NCBI GenBank assembly: GCA_051251595.1
Contig: JBPOFA010000015.1
Span: 30,622-94,621 of the forward strand
Direction of reading: 5' to 3'
Source of the DNA: NORP110 sp051251595
GTDB lineage: Bacteria; Pseudomonadota; Alphaproteobacteria; Rhodobacterales; Rhodobacteraceae
DNA: 64,000 nt
Under the pieces are notes generated by a model. That model did not search any database and was not told the DNA's origin. It saw only the letters and a program-made list of their open reading frames with translations. Shown piece by piece: positions 32,674 to 42,405 of this stretch. How positions within the stretch are numbered: the first letter of the stretch is position 1; each line of letters opens with the position of its first letter. Both the position numbers and the translations under genes were made by a program.

Positions 32674-34302
32674 GTGGTTAAATCAACGTTAGCGGCTTTT
32701 GCTGATCGCATTTCCGTACCTGAAAATCGAATGAACTGGCGCGAATTGGGGCCGGCCCAGATCAAGACAGAAGTCCTGTCTGGATTGACTGTTGCCCTTG
32801 CCCTGGTGCCTGAAGCCGTGGCTTTCGCCTTTGTTGCGGGTGTGCATCCTTTGGTCGGGCTTTATGCCGCCTTTATCGTCGGGCTGATCACGGCGCTGAT
32901 CGGTGGACGGCCCGGGATGATTTCCGGGGCCACGGGTGCGCTGGCGGTGGTTATGGTCTCTTTGGTGTCGACGCATGGTGTGGAATATTTGTTCGCCACC
33001 GTTGTTTTGATGGGGCTGATACAGATCGCGGCGGGCATATTCCGTTTGGGTAAGTTTATCCGGTTGGTGCCCCATCCCGTGATGCTGGGATTTGTGAATG
33101 GTCTTGCGATCGTTATTTTCCTGGCGCAGCTGACGCAATTTCAAGTGCCTGGCACTTCAGAAGTGTCGGGCCACGGCATGGCAGGCGGCGAATGGATGAG
33201 CGGTGTTCCCCTAATGATCATGTTGGCGCTTGTTGCTTTGACCATGTTCATTATCTGGGCAATGCCACGGTTTACCAACGCTATTCCTGCCCCGCTGGCC
33301 GGGATCGGGATTGTTGCAATCATCGTCATCGCCTTTGGAATCGACGTGCCACGGGTTGGTGATCTGGCCTCTATCGAAGGCGGCTTTCCAAAATTCCACG
33401 TTCCAATGGTTCCACTTGATTTCGAAACGCTCAAAATCATCCTTCCATATTCATTGATCTTGGCGGCCATTGGTCTGATCGAAAGCCTTCTGACCCTGAA
33501 CCTTGTCAGCGAAATCACCAATAAGCGCGGCGGCGCAAGCCAGGAATGTGTGGCGCAGGGTGTCGCAAATACCGTAACTGGTTTCTTTGGTGGCATGGGC
33601 GGTTGTGCAATGATCGGGCAGTCGATGATCAACGTGAAGTCCGGCGGGCGCACGCGGATTTCGGGGACAGTTGCAGCCTTGTTCTTGCTGACCTTTATCG
33701 TGGTCGCAAGCCCGCTGATTGAACAGATTCCATTGGCCGCTTTGGTCGGTGTGATGTTCATGGTCGTGATCGGGACGTTCGCCTGGAACTCGTTCAAAAT
33801 CATGCGTCGGGTTCCGCGCACGGACGCATTTGTGATCTTGTTGGTGACGGTTGTTACCGTGATGACAGATCTTGCCACGGCGGTTGTCGTCGGGGTTATC
33901 GTTTCTGCGCTGGCCTATGCTTGGCAAAACGCGACCCGGATTCACGCCAAGACCCATGAAACACCCGAAGGTGCCAAGGTTTATCAAATCCAAGGTCCCT
34001 TGTTCTTTGGGTCCGCCGAAGGGTTCACAGAGCTTTTTCGCCCAAGTGATGACCCTCAGACCGTCATCGTGGATTTTGCCGACAGCCGTGTTGCCGACCA
34101 ATCCGCGTTGCAGGCCATCGAAGCTATTGCCACAAAATACGAGGAAGCCGGCAAGCGCCTGCAGTTGCGCCATCTCAGCCGGGATTGTCACCAGTTGCTG
34201 ACACGTGCGGGGCAGTTGATGGTCGATTCCGACGATGATCCGGACTATGAAATCGCTGCGGATTACTCGGTTCAAACCGGGATTCTCAGCGGCGGTCACT
34301 AG
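32674..34302 (+). CDS. SulP-family anion transporter
   Basis: A 542-residue membrane transporter of the SulP (SLC26) family with 12-14 helices and a C-terminal STAS domain (about 430-520). The signature region ALALVPEAVAFAFVAGVHPLVGLYAAF is near residue 40-66. Members carry sulfate, bicarbonate or other anions; no carbonic anhydrase or sulfate-assimilation gene is adjacent, so the substrate is open. The start is a GTG with GGAAAACTC before it. It is transcribed away from mtnP and meets the flavin reductase tail to tail, 12 bases apart. Confidence 0.92.
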   Translation: MVKSTLAAFADRISVPENRMNWRELGPAQIKTEVLSGLTVALALVPEAVAFAFVAGVHPLVGLYAAFIVGLITALIGGRPGMISGATGALAVVMVSLVSTHGVEYLFATVVLMGLIQIAAGIFRLGKFIRLVPHPVMLGFVNGLAIVIFLAQLTQFQVPGTSEVSGHGMAGGEWMSGVPLMIMLALVALTMFIIWAMPRFTNAIPAPLAGIGIVAIIVIAFGIDVPRVGDLASIEGGFPKFHVPMVPLDFETLKIILPYSLILAAIGLIESLLTLNLVSEITNKRGGASQECVAQGVANTVTGFFGGMGGCAMIGQSMINVKSGGRTRISGTVAALFLLTFIVVASPLIEQIPLAALVGVMFMVVIGTFAWNSFKIMRRVPRTDAFVILLVTVVTVMTDLATAVVVGVIVSALAYAWQNATRIHAKTHETPEGAKVYQIQGPLFFGSAEGFTELFRPSDDPQTVIVDFADSRVADQSALQAIEAIATKYEEAGKRLQLRHLSRDCHQLLTRAGQLMVDSDDDPDYEIAADYSVQTGILSGGH

Positions 34303-34314
34303 ACCAGGGCGATC

Positions 34315-34920
34315 TTAATCGGCGGGGCGCGCCAGTGAAAACACGCTATCGACGGTTGAATAATCGCGATAGCCGAGGCGCGCCACCGGCCGGTAGGTTG
34401 TGACATCCAGACGGCCATCGACGATGTGCTCATCCCGGATGTGAACGCCGACCACTTGGCCGAAAACAGCATAATTCGATGCGCCTTCCAGTTTGATGAT
34501 TTGCGTTAGTTTGCATTCCAGCGCAGCGGGGGAGGCTGCGACGCGGGCGCAAGGGATGGCTTTGCAGTCTTCCTTTGCAAGATCGGCGATGGCGAATTCA
34601 TCGACATCAGCGCCGTAACTGCCAGAGGATTTGTTCATCGGGTCAATCAGCGCATGGGACACAATATTCACGCAAAACACCCCGGTTTCATCGATATTCG
34701 CAATGCTGTCCTTGCCAATATGGCGATCGTCTTTTTGCGAGGTCGATGCAAACATGACCTGAGGCGGGGTATAGGCCACGGCGTTGAAAAACGAATAGGG
34801 GGCCAGATTGTCTTGCCCGTTTTTTCCTCGTGTTGAGATCCAGCCGATCGGGCGTGGGGTTACAATGGCGTTGAATGGATTATGCGCCAATCCATGGCTG
34901 TCTTTTGGGTCGTAGAACAT
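34315..34920 (-). CDS. Flavin reductase-like protein (FMN-binding split barrel)
   Basis: A 201-residue flavin-reductase-domain protein. FNAIVTPRPIGWISTRG and NLAPYSFFNAVAYTPPQVMF (residues about 17-60) are hallmarks of this FMN-binding barrel, and the FCVNIVS segment follows. Such proteins reduce free flavin with NAD(P)H or bind FMN for unknown reactions. It stands alone between convergent SulP and a divergent acetyltransferase 81 bases away. Confidence 0.9.
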   Translation of the reverse strand: MFYDPKDSHGLAHNPFNAIVTPRPIGWISTRGKNGQDNLAPYSFFNAVAYTPPQVMFASTSQKDDRHIGKDSIANIDETGVFCVNIVSHALIDPMNKSSGSYGADVDEFAIADLAKEDCKAIPCARVAASPAALECKLTQIIKLEGASNYAVFGQVVGVHIRDEHIVDGRLDVTTYRPVARLGYRDYSTVDSVFSLARPAD

Positions 34921-35001
34921 GTCAGTTCCTCTATTGTTGCCCCTGATCTAGCTGCGTGCTAGCAGGCATTCCAGCCCAAACGGCAAGAAAGAGGAGCGGC
35001 C

Positions 35002-35499
35002 GTGTACCATCTGACGCAAGAAACACCAGATGACTGGTGGGAGGTCGAAGCCCTGTTCGACCTTTGTTTTGCGCCGGGACGCGAGGCTCTGTCGTCTTAT
35101 CGGTTGCGCGATGGTGTCGCGCCGATTGCGGAATTGTGCATGGTTGCAAGGGACGCTGACGATGTGCTTGCGGCTGCGATCCGGTTTTGGCCGGTTGCTG
35201 TTTCTGATCACCCGGTGCTGTTGCTGGGGCCCATTGCGGTTCACCCGACGCGGCAAGGCGAGGGGCTGGGTGGATTTCTGATCGCAGAGAGCCAAAACAT
35301 CGCGCGCCAGTTGGGGTGGGATAGGATGCTTTTGGTCGGGGATGCGCCCTATTACGAACGCTTTGGCTTCCGAAAGCTGCGCGGGATCACAATGCCGCCG
35401 CCGACAAACCCAGAACGGATCTTAGGGCACGATCTGACAGAAGGTGCCTGGGATAATATTGCCGGTCTGGTCGAGCAATTTCCACAAGGCGGATCTTAA
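35002..35499 (+). CDS. GNAT acetyltransferase, YhbS-like
   Basis: A 165-residue acetyltransferase. The acetyl-CoA loop is in LGPIAVHPTRQGEGLGGFLI (about 75-94), and LLVGDAPYYERFGFRKL is typical of the YhbS group. The start is a GTG with GAGGAGCGGCC in front. The stop overlaps that of the convergent sulfotransferase by 4 bases. The substrate is unknown. Confidence 0.9.
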   Translation: MYHLTQETPDDWWEVEALFDLCFAPGREALSSYRLRDGVAPIAELCMVARDADDVLAAAIRFWPVAVSDHPVLLLGPIAVHPTRQGEGLGGFLIAESQNIARQLGWDRMLLVGDAPYYERFGFRKLRGITMPPPTNPERILGHDLTEGAWDNIAGLVEQFPQGGS

Positions 35500-36413
35500 C
35501 CCCGCCCGGTTTCCAGCCAGTTGCGGCATTCCGCAGACAAGACCCGGGATGCGGTGTCTTCGTATTTCTGCAGGTCTTGTTCATTCAAGACGCCGCGCCA
35601 CCGCCCGTTCGTCCCCTTGTTGATAAATGTCTTTGCGCCACCCACAAAGATATCGTCTTCGTGGCCCACGAATTGATCCGCCTGTTTTTTCATGGAAGAA
35701 AATTCCACCTTGCCCGCGATCTTACTTGCCAGATCCGCGTCACATTCAATATCCAGGTAATCCGCAATTCGGCGGATTTCGCCAGAAAGATCGGCCAGCA
35801 GGTTGTTGTAGTGAACAAAGCGGATATTGGGCAAATGGCGATAATCCCACCATGTCTGAACGTGATGGAAGTTTGACCAAAAAGGATAGCCTTCGGTTTC
35901 CCAGTCAAACCAACCGCGGCTTATCCACATGTTCCAAAAGTCCCGGATATCCTCAGGGCAGCGCGGTTGCCGGTCGCCGATCCGGTCGGGACGATCATTG
36001 AACTCTGCGATCGCGAATTCTGTATAGTTGGAATAGTGGTTCCACAGGGACATAAAAACGTCCCGGGGATCGCGCCCGACGACGATGAATTTGCTGTTGG
36101 GATCATATTCAAAACCGTCCAGCGGCGTGTGGGTTTTAATCACGCGACGATGTGTCTGAGCATTCAGGATTGCTTGGGACTCTGCGGCTTTCCTTGGCGC
36201 AAAGTCGAGCCAGGGTGAATATTCACCGGTCGGAAAAATGCCTTCGCCCCGGAACACCAGTTGCAAGACAATCGCCTGCGTCCATGTCGTTCCGCATTTA
36301 TACGGCGTTGCTATGATGATGTCGTCGGGGCGGCGTTCAAATCCGCGCCAATGTTCAGAATCTATCGTGTGGTTGCGATAGGCGCGTGTCTTTTGTGGCA
36401 ATTCTTGTGACAT
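35496..36413 (-). CDS. Sulfotransferase
   Basis: A 305-residue cytosolic-type (Sulfotransfer_1) enzyme that moves sulfate from PAPS to an alcohol or amine. The PAPS 5'-phosphosulfate loop is ATPYKCGTTWTQAI (about 35-48); the 3'-phosphate-binding Arg/Ser are in FIVVGRDPRDVFMSLWNHYSN (key residues R and S in about 109-129). The acceptor is not evident. It is transcribed away from a fatty-acid desaturase, which hints at lipid modification, but nothing in the sequence proves that. Confidence 0.92.
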   Translation of the reverse strand: MSQELPQKTRAYRNHTIDSEHWRGFERRPDDIIIATPYKCGTTWTQAIVLQLVFRGEGIFPTGEYSPWLDFAPRKAAESQAILNAQTHRRVIKTHTPLDGFEYDPNSKFIVVGRDPRDVFMSLWNHYSNYTEFAIAEFNDRPDRIGDRQPRCPEDIRDFWNMWISRGWFDWETEGYPFWSNFHHVQTWWDYRHLPNIRFVHYNNLLADLSGEIRRIADYLDIECDADLASKIAGKVEFSSMKKQADQFVGHEDDIFVGGAKTFINKGTNGRWRGVLNEQDLQKYEDTASRVLSAECRNWLETGRG

Positions 36414-36627
36414 CCATAGCCCCCCAAATAAATAGCTTTGACTGCGCTGTTATATCACAGATACCCCGTATCGGGGCCAAATGCTTGTTTTTTGGACAAG
36501 ATTGGTCGGTTTTTGGTGCGCTAACCCAAAGTAATCGCGCTGCAAGCAGGTGATCAGGCTTAAACTGTTTGTTTATTGGGGCGCGGCCCCCTATCAGGGG
36601 TGCAATAACAATCATAAAAGCAGTGCG

Positions 36628-37671
36628 ATGAAACACATATCTTTTGGGGCTGAAGACGGACCCGTTTCTGGGGCCGAACAAGAGTGGGTGCCCATTCTCG
36701 CGAAATACCGCGACCCAAATCTGTTTCGGAGCCTGTTTGAACTTGCTGTTAGCTTTGTTCCATTCCTTTTGCTCTGGGCGCTGGCCTGGTGGTCTATGTC
36801 CTATAGCTATTGGCTGGCCCTTGGCATTTCTGTTGTGAACGGTGGCTTCTTGGTTCGACTGTTCGCCATACAACATGATTGCGGGCATGGCGCATTCTTC
36901 AACAACCGTACTGTCAGTGATTGGACCGGACGCGCGATTGGGGTTTTGACGCTGACACCTTATGACGTGTGGCGTCGCACCCATTCGCAGCATCATTCGG
37001 CCTCTGGCAATTTGGACAAGCGCGGGATGGGCGATATCCAGACCCTGACTGTGGACGAATACCGGGCCCTGTCGCGCTGGGATCGGTGGATGTACCGCCT
37101 TTACCGCAACCCATTTGTGCTTTTTGGTCTTGGACCGTCCTATTTGTTCCTATTACAGAACCGCATTCCCCTTGGTTTGATGAAATCCGGCTGGAAATAC
37201 TGGGCCAGCGCAATGGGCACAAATATTGTGATTCTCGCGGTTTTGGGAGTAATTGCGTATTTCGGTGGTGTGGAGCCATTGTTGTTTGTGTTCCTGCCGA
37301 CAACTTTGGTTGGCGCTTCGGCTGGGGTGTGGCTGTTTTACGTGCAGCACCAGTTCGAAGAAACGAACTGGGATGAGGACGAAGACTGGCAGCTGCATCA
37401 TTCCGCTTTGCATGGCAGCTCTCATTATGTTTTGCCTGCGCCGTTGCAATGGATGACCGCGAATATCGGGGTGCATCATGTGCATCACCTTTACAGCCGG
37501 ATCCCGTTCTACCGCCTACCAGAGGTCCTGCGCGATAATCCTGTTCTGGATGACGCGCAGCGCCTGACCCTATGGGAAAGCTTTGCAGCTGTTAAACTGC
37601 AGTTGTGGGACAGTCAGCAACGAAAGCTGTTGTCCTACGCGGATGTCAGAAAGACTTACGGGCTTTCCTAA
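36628..37671 (+). CDS. Membrane fatty-acid desaturase
   Basis: A 347-residue integral-membrane di-iron desaturase. The three His boxes are HDCGHGAFF (about 83-91), HSQHHSASG (about 119-127) and HHVHH (about 283-287), with four or more hydrophobic helices between. It should introduce a cis double bond into acyl chains of membrane lipids. The ATG at 36628 gives MKHISFG; a GTG at 36550 would add an unlikely extension. The upstream 214-base divergent region holds a small CCCCT/AGGGG inverted repeat at 36588-36600. Confidence 0.93.
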   Translation: MKHISFGAEDGPVSGAEQEWVPILAKYRDPNLFRSLFELAVSFVPFLLLWALAWWSMSYSYWLALGISVVNGGFLVRLFAIQHDCGHGAFFNNRTVSDWTGRAIGVLTLTPYDVWRRTHSQHHSASGNLDKRGMGDIQTLTVDEYRALSRWDRWMYRLYRNPFVLFGLGPSYLFLLQNRIPLGLMKSGWKYWASAMGTNIVILAVLGVIAYFGGVEPLLFVFLPTTLVGASAGVWLFYVQHQFEETNWDEDEDWQLHHSALHGSSHYVLPAPLQWMTANIGVHHVHHLYSRIPFYRLPEVLRDNPVLDDAQRLTLWESFAAVKLQLWDSQQRKLLSYADVRKTYGLS

Positions 37672-37691
37672 GCGTTGACCAAGGGCAGGGC

Positions 37692-39932
37692 TTATTGCTG
37701 ACGTAGCCAGTTCATAACCGGTGTCCGAACAGATTGCGCGCCAGAGGTGCTTGCATCCTCAATCACAGTGCGCACCTCATCCAGATTGACGCGGCGGATC
37801 AGATGTTTCACCGGCCCGATAGAGGCAGGGCGCATCGACAGAGTGCGCAGGCCCAATGCCGCGAAACACATCGCCTCAATCGGGCGGCCAGCGTCTTCCC
37901 CACAAAATGACACAGGCGTTCCGGCAACGTCACAGCGTTCGATGATCATTTTGATCAGCGACAAAAAACTGACATTCAGCGTGTCATAGCGGCGGCGGAC
38001 CCGTTCGTTTTCGCGGTCGGCGGCGTAAAAGAACTGTTTCAGATCATTGCCGCCAATGGATATGAAATCGGCCTCTTGAAAGAACTGATCAGGGGCAAAG
38101 GCCATGCTGGGGGTTTCCAGCATCGCGCCGATTTCCAATGTGCTTGGGGTGGCGTGGCCCAGCTTTTTCTCGCGCTCAACCTCGGTCAAAAGCTGTTCTC
38201 GGGCCGCCCGGAATTCATCCAACTGCGCCACAAAAGGGAACATGATGGCAAGCGGCCGTCCATTTGCAGCCCGCAACAGGGCCTGCAACTGCATCCGCAT
38301 CACGCCGCGCTTGTCCAGTCCAACCCGAATGGCACGCCAGCCCATAGCCGGGTTTGGCTCGTCCAGGGGCCGCATATAGGGCAGGACCTTATCCGAGCCG
38401 ATATCCAATGTGCGAAAGGTCACGCGCTTGCCGTCGGCTGCATCCATGACGCGGGCGTAAAGGGATGCAAGTTCACCGCGACGCGGCACCTTGGTGCGGA
38501 TAAGGAACTGTAGCTCTGTTCGAAAAAGCCCCACGCCTTCCGCGCCTGACCCTTTGAGTGAGGGCAGGTCCGCGATGAGGCCTGCATTCATATGTAAGGA
38601 AATGATCTTGCCGCTGAGGTCCTCGGCAGGTTTGTCGCGCAAGGATACATACCGTTCCTGTGCTTCGGCCTGCATTGCGATCTTATCGCGAAAGGCCGAG
38701 GCGACATTGTCATCCGGGCGCAGATGCACCAAACCCTGTTCGCCATCAACAAGGATTGTGTCGCCGTTCAAAGCCTCTGTCGTTATCCCATCTGCATGGA
38801 TCACCAACGGAATTGCCAAGGCACGGGCCACGATCGCAGCATGGCTGCCGACAGATCCCTGTTCCAGCACGATGCCTTTGAGCGCGCGGCCATATTCCAG
38901 CAATTCACCGGGGCCGATATTGCGTGCAACCAGAATGGGTTGGTCCGGCATTTCCGCGCCAGTTTCGCTGCCTTGGCCGGTCAGAATGCGCAGCAACCGA
39001 TTTGAAAGATCGTCAAGGTCGTGCAGGCGTTCGCGAAGATAGGCGTCCGGCGCTTTGCCAAGACGGGTGCGGGCTGCGGATTGTTCTTTTTCGACGGCAG
39101 ATTCTGCGCTTAGGCCGCGGGCAATGTCGTCTTGCATGCGCCGCAGCCAGCTGCGGGAATTTGCGAACATGCGATAGGCTTCCATGACGGCGCGCTGATC
39201 GCTGTCGCTGGTCTTGGTTGTGTTGAGCAGATCATCCACGGACACGCGCAAGGTGTCGACCGCATCCTGTAGGCGCTTGGCCTCTTGCTGGGGATCATCG
39301 GACACAAGATTTGTCACGACGACCCTTGGTTCGTGCAGATAGACGTTGCCTTCGGCGACGCCTTCCTGACCGACGGCACCACGGAACATGACCTGTTGCT
39401 GATGACGCGCTGACAGGGCCTGGCCTTCGCCGACAAAGGCGCCAAGTTCGGTCATTTCGGCGACGACCATCGCCACGACCTCTAGACCGTAGATTTCATC
39501 GCCGGAATATTCGCGGGCGTCCTTGGACTGCACGACCAACACGCCAAGCGTATCGCCCAGCCGTTGAATTGGGACGCCCAGGAACGACGAAAAGATCTCT
39601 TCCCCTGTTTCGGGCATGAACCGGAAACCACGGGCCTGTGGGGCATTGGCGGTGTTTACTGGAACGCCGCTGCGGGCGACGCGCCCAACAAGCCCCTCGC
39701 CAATCCGCATTCTGGTCTGGTGCACGGCCTCTGGCTTTAGGCCTTCAGTGGCGCAAAGTTCCAGCGTTTCGGTGTCTCGGAACAAATAGATAGAACACAC
39801 CTCTGTCCGCATCGAATCTGCAATAAGATTCGTAATACGGTCCAGACGGGTTTGCCCCGCGCTGTCATCGGCCAGCGTATCCCTGAGCCGCCCAAGTAAC
39901 TTGCGACTTTCGCTTTCAGTTCCCTCAGACAT
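37692..39932 (-). CDS. ptsP: Nitrogen-PTS enzyme I (PtsP)
   Basis: A 746-residue phosphoenolpyruvate-protein phosphotransferase. A GAF domain (about 15-165) is followed by the EI N-domain with the phosphorylated His364 in GSVGSHAAIVARALA, then the PEP-binding barrel with GLFRTELQFL, the IGSDK loop and the proton-donor Cys in VSFCGEDAGRP. The GAF-EI order marks EI-Ntr, which feeds NPr and EIIA-Ntr in regulating nitrogen, potassium or polymer metabolism. It follows lysC by 24 bases, a pairing common in alphaproteobacteria. Confidence 0.96.
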   Translation of the reverse strand: MSEGTESESRKLLGRLRDTLADDSAGQTRLDRITNLIADSMRTEVCSIYLFRDTETLELCATEGLKPEAVHQTRMRIGEGLVGRVARSGVPVNTANAPQARGFRFMPETGEEIFSSFLGVPIQRLGDTLGVLVVQSKDAREYSGDEIYGLEVVAMVVAEMTELGAFVGEGQALSARHQQQVMFRGAVGQEGVAEGNVYLHEPRVVVTNLVSDDPQQEAKRLQDAVDTLRVSVDDLLNTTKTSDSDQRAVMEAYRMFANSRSWLRRMQDDIARGLSAESAVEKEQSAARTRLGKAPDAYLRERLHDLDDLSNRLLRILTGQGSETGAEMPDQPILVARNIGPGELLEYGRALKGIVLEQGSVGSHAAIVARALAIPLVIHADGITTEALNGDTILVDGEQGLVHLRPDDNVASAFRDKIAMQAEAQERYVSLRDKPAEDLSGKIISLHMNAGLIADLPSLKGSGAEGVGLFRTELQFLIRTKVPRRGELASLYARVMDAADGKRVTFRTLDIGSDKVLPYMRPLDEPNPAMGWRAIRVGLDKRGVMRMQLQALLRAANGRPLAIMFPFVAQLDEFRAAREQLLTEVEREKKLGHATPSTLEIGAMLETPSMAFAPDQFFQEADFISIGGNDLKQFFYAADRENERVRRRYDTLNVSFLSLIKMIIERCDVAGTPVSFCGEDAGRPIEAMCFAALGLRTLSMRPASIGPVKHLIRRVNLDEVRTVIEDASTSGAQSVRTPVMNWLRQQ

Positions 39933-39956
39933 TGTCCCTCTCGAAAGGCGAGATTT

Positions 39957-41195
39957 CTAGGCTGCCTTTTCCAACTTGAACACATCATGCAGGGCTTGCA
40001 CGGCAAGTTCCATGTATTTTCGGTCAATAAGGACGGAAATCTTTATCTCTGAGGTTGTAATGACCTTAATGTTGATCCCCTCGGCTGAAAGTGCATCAAA
40101 CATTTGCGCCGCAACACCGGCGTGGCTGCGCATCCCGATGCCGACAACGGAAATCTTGGCGACGTCTTCATCTGCGACCAGGTCATGGTAATTGATCTCG
40201 CCCTTATCCTTAGCGGCCTGCATAGCGAGTTTTGCGCGGGCGACATGGTCGACAGGACATGAGAACGTCATGTCTGTCCGGCCCTCTTCGGATATGTTCT
40301 GAACGATCATATCCACATTGACGCCTGCTTCGGCCAGGGGGCCAAAGATTGCAGCCGCGATGCCGGGACGGTCCGCGACAGAGATCAGGGTCATTTTGGC
40401 TTCGTCGCGGGAATAGGCGACACCGGAAACAACGTTACTTTCCACGATTTCCTCCTCGTCGCAGACCAAAGTGCCTGCATTTTCGTCATTATCTTCAAAA
40501 CTGGACAGCACCCGCAGCCGCACTTTGTAGCGCATGGCAAGTTCCACAGACCGGGTTTGCAAGACCTTCGCCCCAAGAGAGGCAAGTTCCAGCATTTCTT
40601 CGAACGCGATCTTATCCAGTTTGCGTGCTTTGGGGCTGATGCGGGGATCTGTTGTGTAGACACCGTCCACATCCGTGTAGATGTCGCAACGTTCCGCGCC
40701 AAAAGCTGCGGCGAATGCAACTGCAGTCGTGTCAGAGCCGCCACGCCCAAGGGTGGTGATGCGGCCCTCTGGGCTGATGCCCTGGAACCCGGCGACCACG
40801 GCGACATTCATGCCTTCGCCAAATTTCGCGTTGATGTTCTCTGTCGGAATATCGTCGATCCGTGCAGCACCATGGGCAGAGGTCGTTTTCAGCGGCACTT
40901 GCCAGCCTTGCCAGCTGCGGGCGGGGATATCCATTTCCTGCAGGGTCAATGCCATCAGCCCCGCCGTGACCTGTTCGCCAGATGATACGATCGCATCGTA
41001 TTCACGGGCGTCATACATGGGAGAGGTTTCGTTGACCCAGCCGACAAGCTCGTTTGTTTTGCCCGCCATCGCTGAAACGATAACGATGACGTCATAGCCA
41101 TTGGCCACCTCTCGGCCGACTCTTTTGGACGCACGGCGAATGCGGTCCAGTGTGGCCACGGATGTGCCACCGAATTTCATTACCAAAATGGGCAT
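39957..41195 (-). CDS. lysC: Aspartate kinase
   Basis: A 412-residue enzyme that phosphorylates aspartate, the entry to lysine, methionine and threonine. KFGGTSVATLDRI (about 7-19) is the ATP-site signature, GRGGSDTTAVAFAAA the catalytic loop, and two ACT domains fill about 265-405, the sites of feedback inhibition by lysine and threonine. The length is that of monofunctional class II enzymes. Its upstream gap of 92 bases likely holds the promoter of the lysC-ptsP unit. Confidence 0.97.
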   Translation of the reverse strand: MPILVMKFGGTSVATLDRIRRASKRVGREVANGYDVIVIVSAMAGKTNELVGWVNETSPMYDAREYDAIVSSGEQVTAGLMALTLQEMDIPARSWQGWQVPLKTTSAHGAARIDDIPTENINAKFGEGMNVAVVAGFQGISPEGRITTLGRGGSDTTAVAFAAAFGAERCDIYTDVDGVYTTDPRISPKARKLDKIAFEEMLELASLGAKVLQTRSVELAMRYKVRLRVLSSFEDNDENAGTLVCDEEEIVESNVVSGVAYSRDEAKMTLISVADRPGIAAAIFGPLAEAGVNVDMIVQNISEEGRTDMTFSCPVDHVARAKLAMQAAKDKGEINYHDLVADEDVAKISVVGIGMRSHAGVAAQMFDALSAEGINIKVITTSEIKISVLIDRKYMELAVQALHDVFKLEKAA

Positions 41196-41287
41196 TAAGG
41201 GCCTTTGTTTTCCGCGATTATGTCCGGGCGTTTCCTAGGCGAAGGGGGCCGTCAGCGCAAGGGGAGCGATCTATTTCGCGTTTCGCT

Positions 41288-41752
41288 TTAGTTTTGCTTT
41301 CGGGTTGGTACGAAGGGCAGGGGCGCAACCGGAATGCCATCTTCGATCAGTTTTTTGGCGTCTTCGGCCTTTGCCTCGCCGTAGATCGATCGTTCTGGCG
41401 CGTCGCCATCGTGAATTTTGCGGGCCTCATCGGCGAAATCGGTGCCCACATATTCGGAATTGTCTTTGATCTTTTGTTTTAGCTCGGCCAGCGCCGCCTC
41501 TGCCGGGGAAGAGGGGGCTGTCAGGGCGAGCAGTGTTTCGGCAGGTGCCTCTGGCGGTTCTGCCTCTGTTTGGCCGGATGCGGATCTGGACGGACGGACA
41601 CGCGGCGCCATAATGGCCTTTTCAACCTCATGGGTTCCGCAAACAGGACACGTCACCATTCCAGATTTTTTTAACTTTTCAAACGCATCGCCTGACTGAA
41701 ACCAGCTGTCAAAGCTGTGGTCTTCGTTGCATTTCAAAGAATATTGGATCAT
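41288..41752 (-). CDS. DUF1178-family protein
   Basis: A 154-residue protein of the DUF1178 family. MIQYSLKCNEDHSFDSWFQS at the N-terminus and VTCPVCGTHEVEKAIMAPRV (about 34-53) are characteristic; the Cys and His residues there suggest a zinc-ribbon-like site. An Ala/Glu-rich middle and a conserved IYGEAKAEDAKKLIEDGI end (about 125-143) complete it. The function is unknown. It lies between the Nudix gene and lysC on the same strand. Confidence 0.9.
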   Translation of the reverse strand: MIQYSLKCNEDHSFDSWFQSGDAFEKLKKSGMVTCPVCGTHEVEKAIMAPRVRPSRSASGQTEAEPPEAPAETLLALTAPSSPAEAALAELKQKIKDNSEYVGTDFADEARKIHDGDAPERSIYGEAKAEDAKKLIEDGIPVAPLPFVPTRKQN

Positions 41753-41825
41753 TCAGCCATCCACTTGATAAACGATTGAAATCATACAGTCTTGTGAGGG
41801 AATTACAATTCCCCAATGGTGGTCG

Positions 41826-42299
41826 CTATTTTGACAACAGCTTGGGTTCAAACCCCCTAATGAGCTGCGCCAGTTCTGGATTGTCGACCATCACTGCGGC
41901 TTTTTTACGGCTAACCCATTTGCGCTTACGTTGCCCGATTTCGGGAAATTCGGAAAGCAAATTTTTCGTGTGTAGCGGAAAAACAGCGACAATGCTGGGC
42001 AGGCGTTTGCGGCCCAAATCGTCGGTGCGGGAAAAAATACCGATGCAAATGGGGTGAATTTTTCCTTCGACACCTGCCTCTTCATAGGCTTCGCGTGCGG
42101 CTGTGTCCGCTGGCGTTGCTTTGTGCATGGGCCAGCCTTTGGGGATAATCCAACGTCCGCTGGTTCGGCTTGTCACCAGCAGGACCTGCAATTTGTCCTT
42201 GCGATACCGATAGCATAATGCCCCGAATTGGGTTCGGAGTTCTCTTTTCTGAGACGCCGGCAGACGAATTCTGCGTTGTTTTACCCTGATCAAAGACAT
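41826..42299 (-). CDS. Nudix hydrolase
   Basis: A 157-residue hydrolase from the ATG at 42299, or 166 from 42326. The Nudix box is GWPMHKATPADTAAREAYEEAGVEG (key residues: Gly, Arg-Glu, Glu-Glu, Gly; about residues 50-74). The sequence GRWIIPKGWP before it resembles the diphosphoinositol/ApnA-type group of small alphaproteobacterial Nudix proteins. The substrate is open. It is encoded upstream of the DUF1178 gene, 73 bases apart. Confidence 0.9.
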   Translation of the reverse strand: MSLIRVKQRRIRLPASQKRELRTQFGALCYRYRKDKLQVLLVTSRTSGRWIIPKGWPMHKATPADTAAREAYEEAGVEGKIHPICIGIFSRTDDLGRKRLPSIVAVFPLHTKNLLSEFPEIGQRKRKWVSRKKAAVMVDNPELAQLIRGFEPKLLSK

Positions 42300-42405
42300 C
42301 GATTTCTTACCAGTTTTGCCCGTCATTTCAGCCTGCGCCGTTATCCTTAACGAACCATAACATTTGCGAAAAAATTAGCAAATTCATTGGTGCAGATTCA
42401 TGGTT

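Noticed and set aside
36550..36627. Extended start for the fatty-acid desaturase.
   Set aside because: The extension contains no conserved residues and the GTG lies in the probable promoter region; the ATG at 36628 starts the usual N-terminus.
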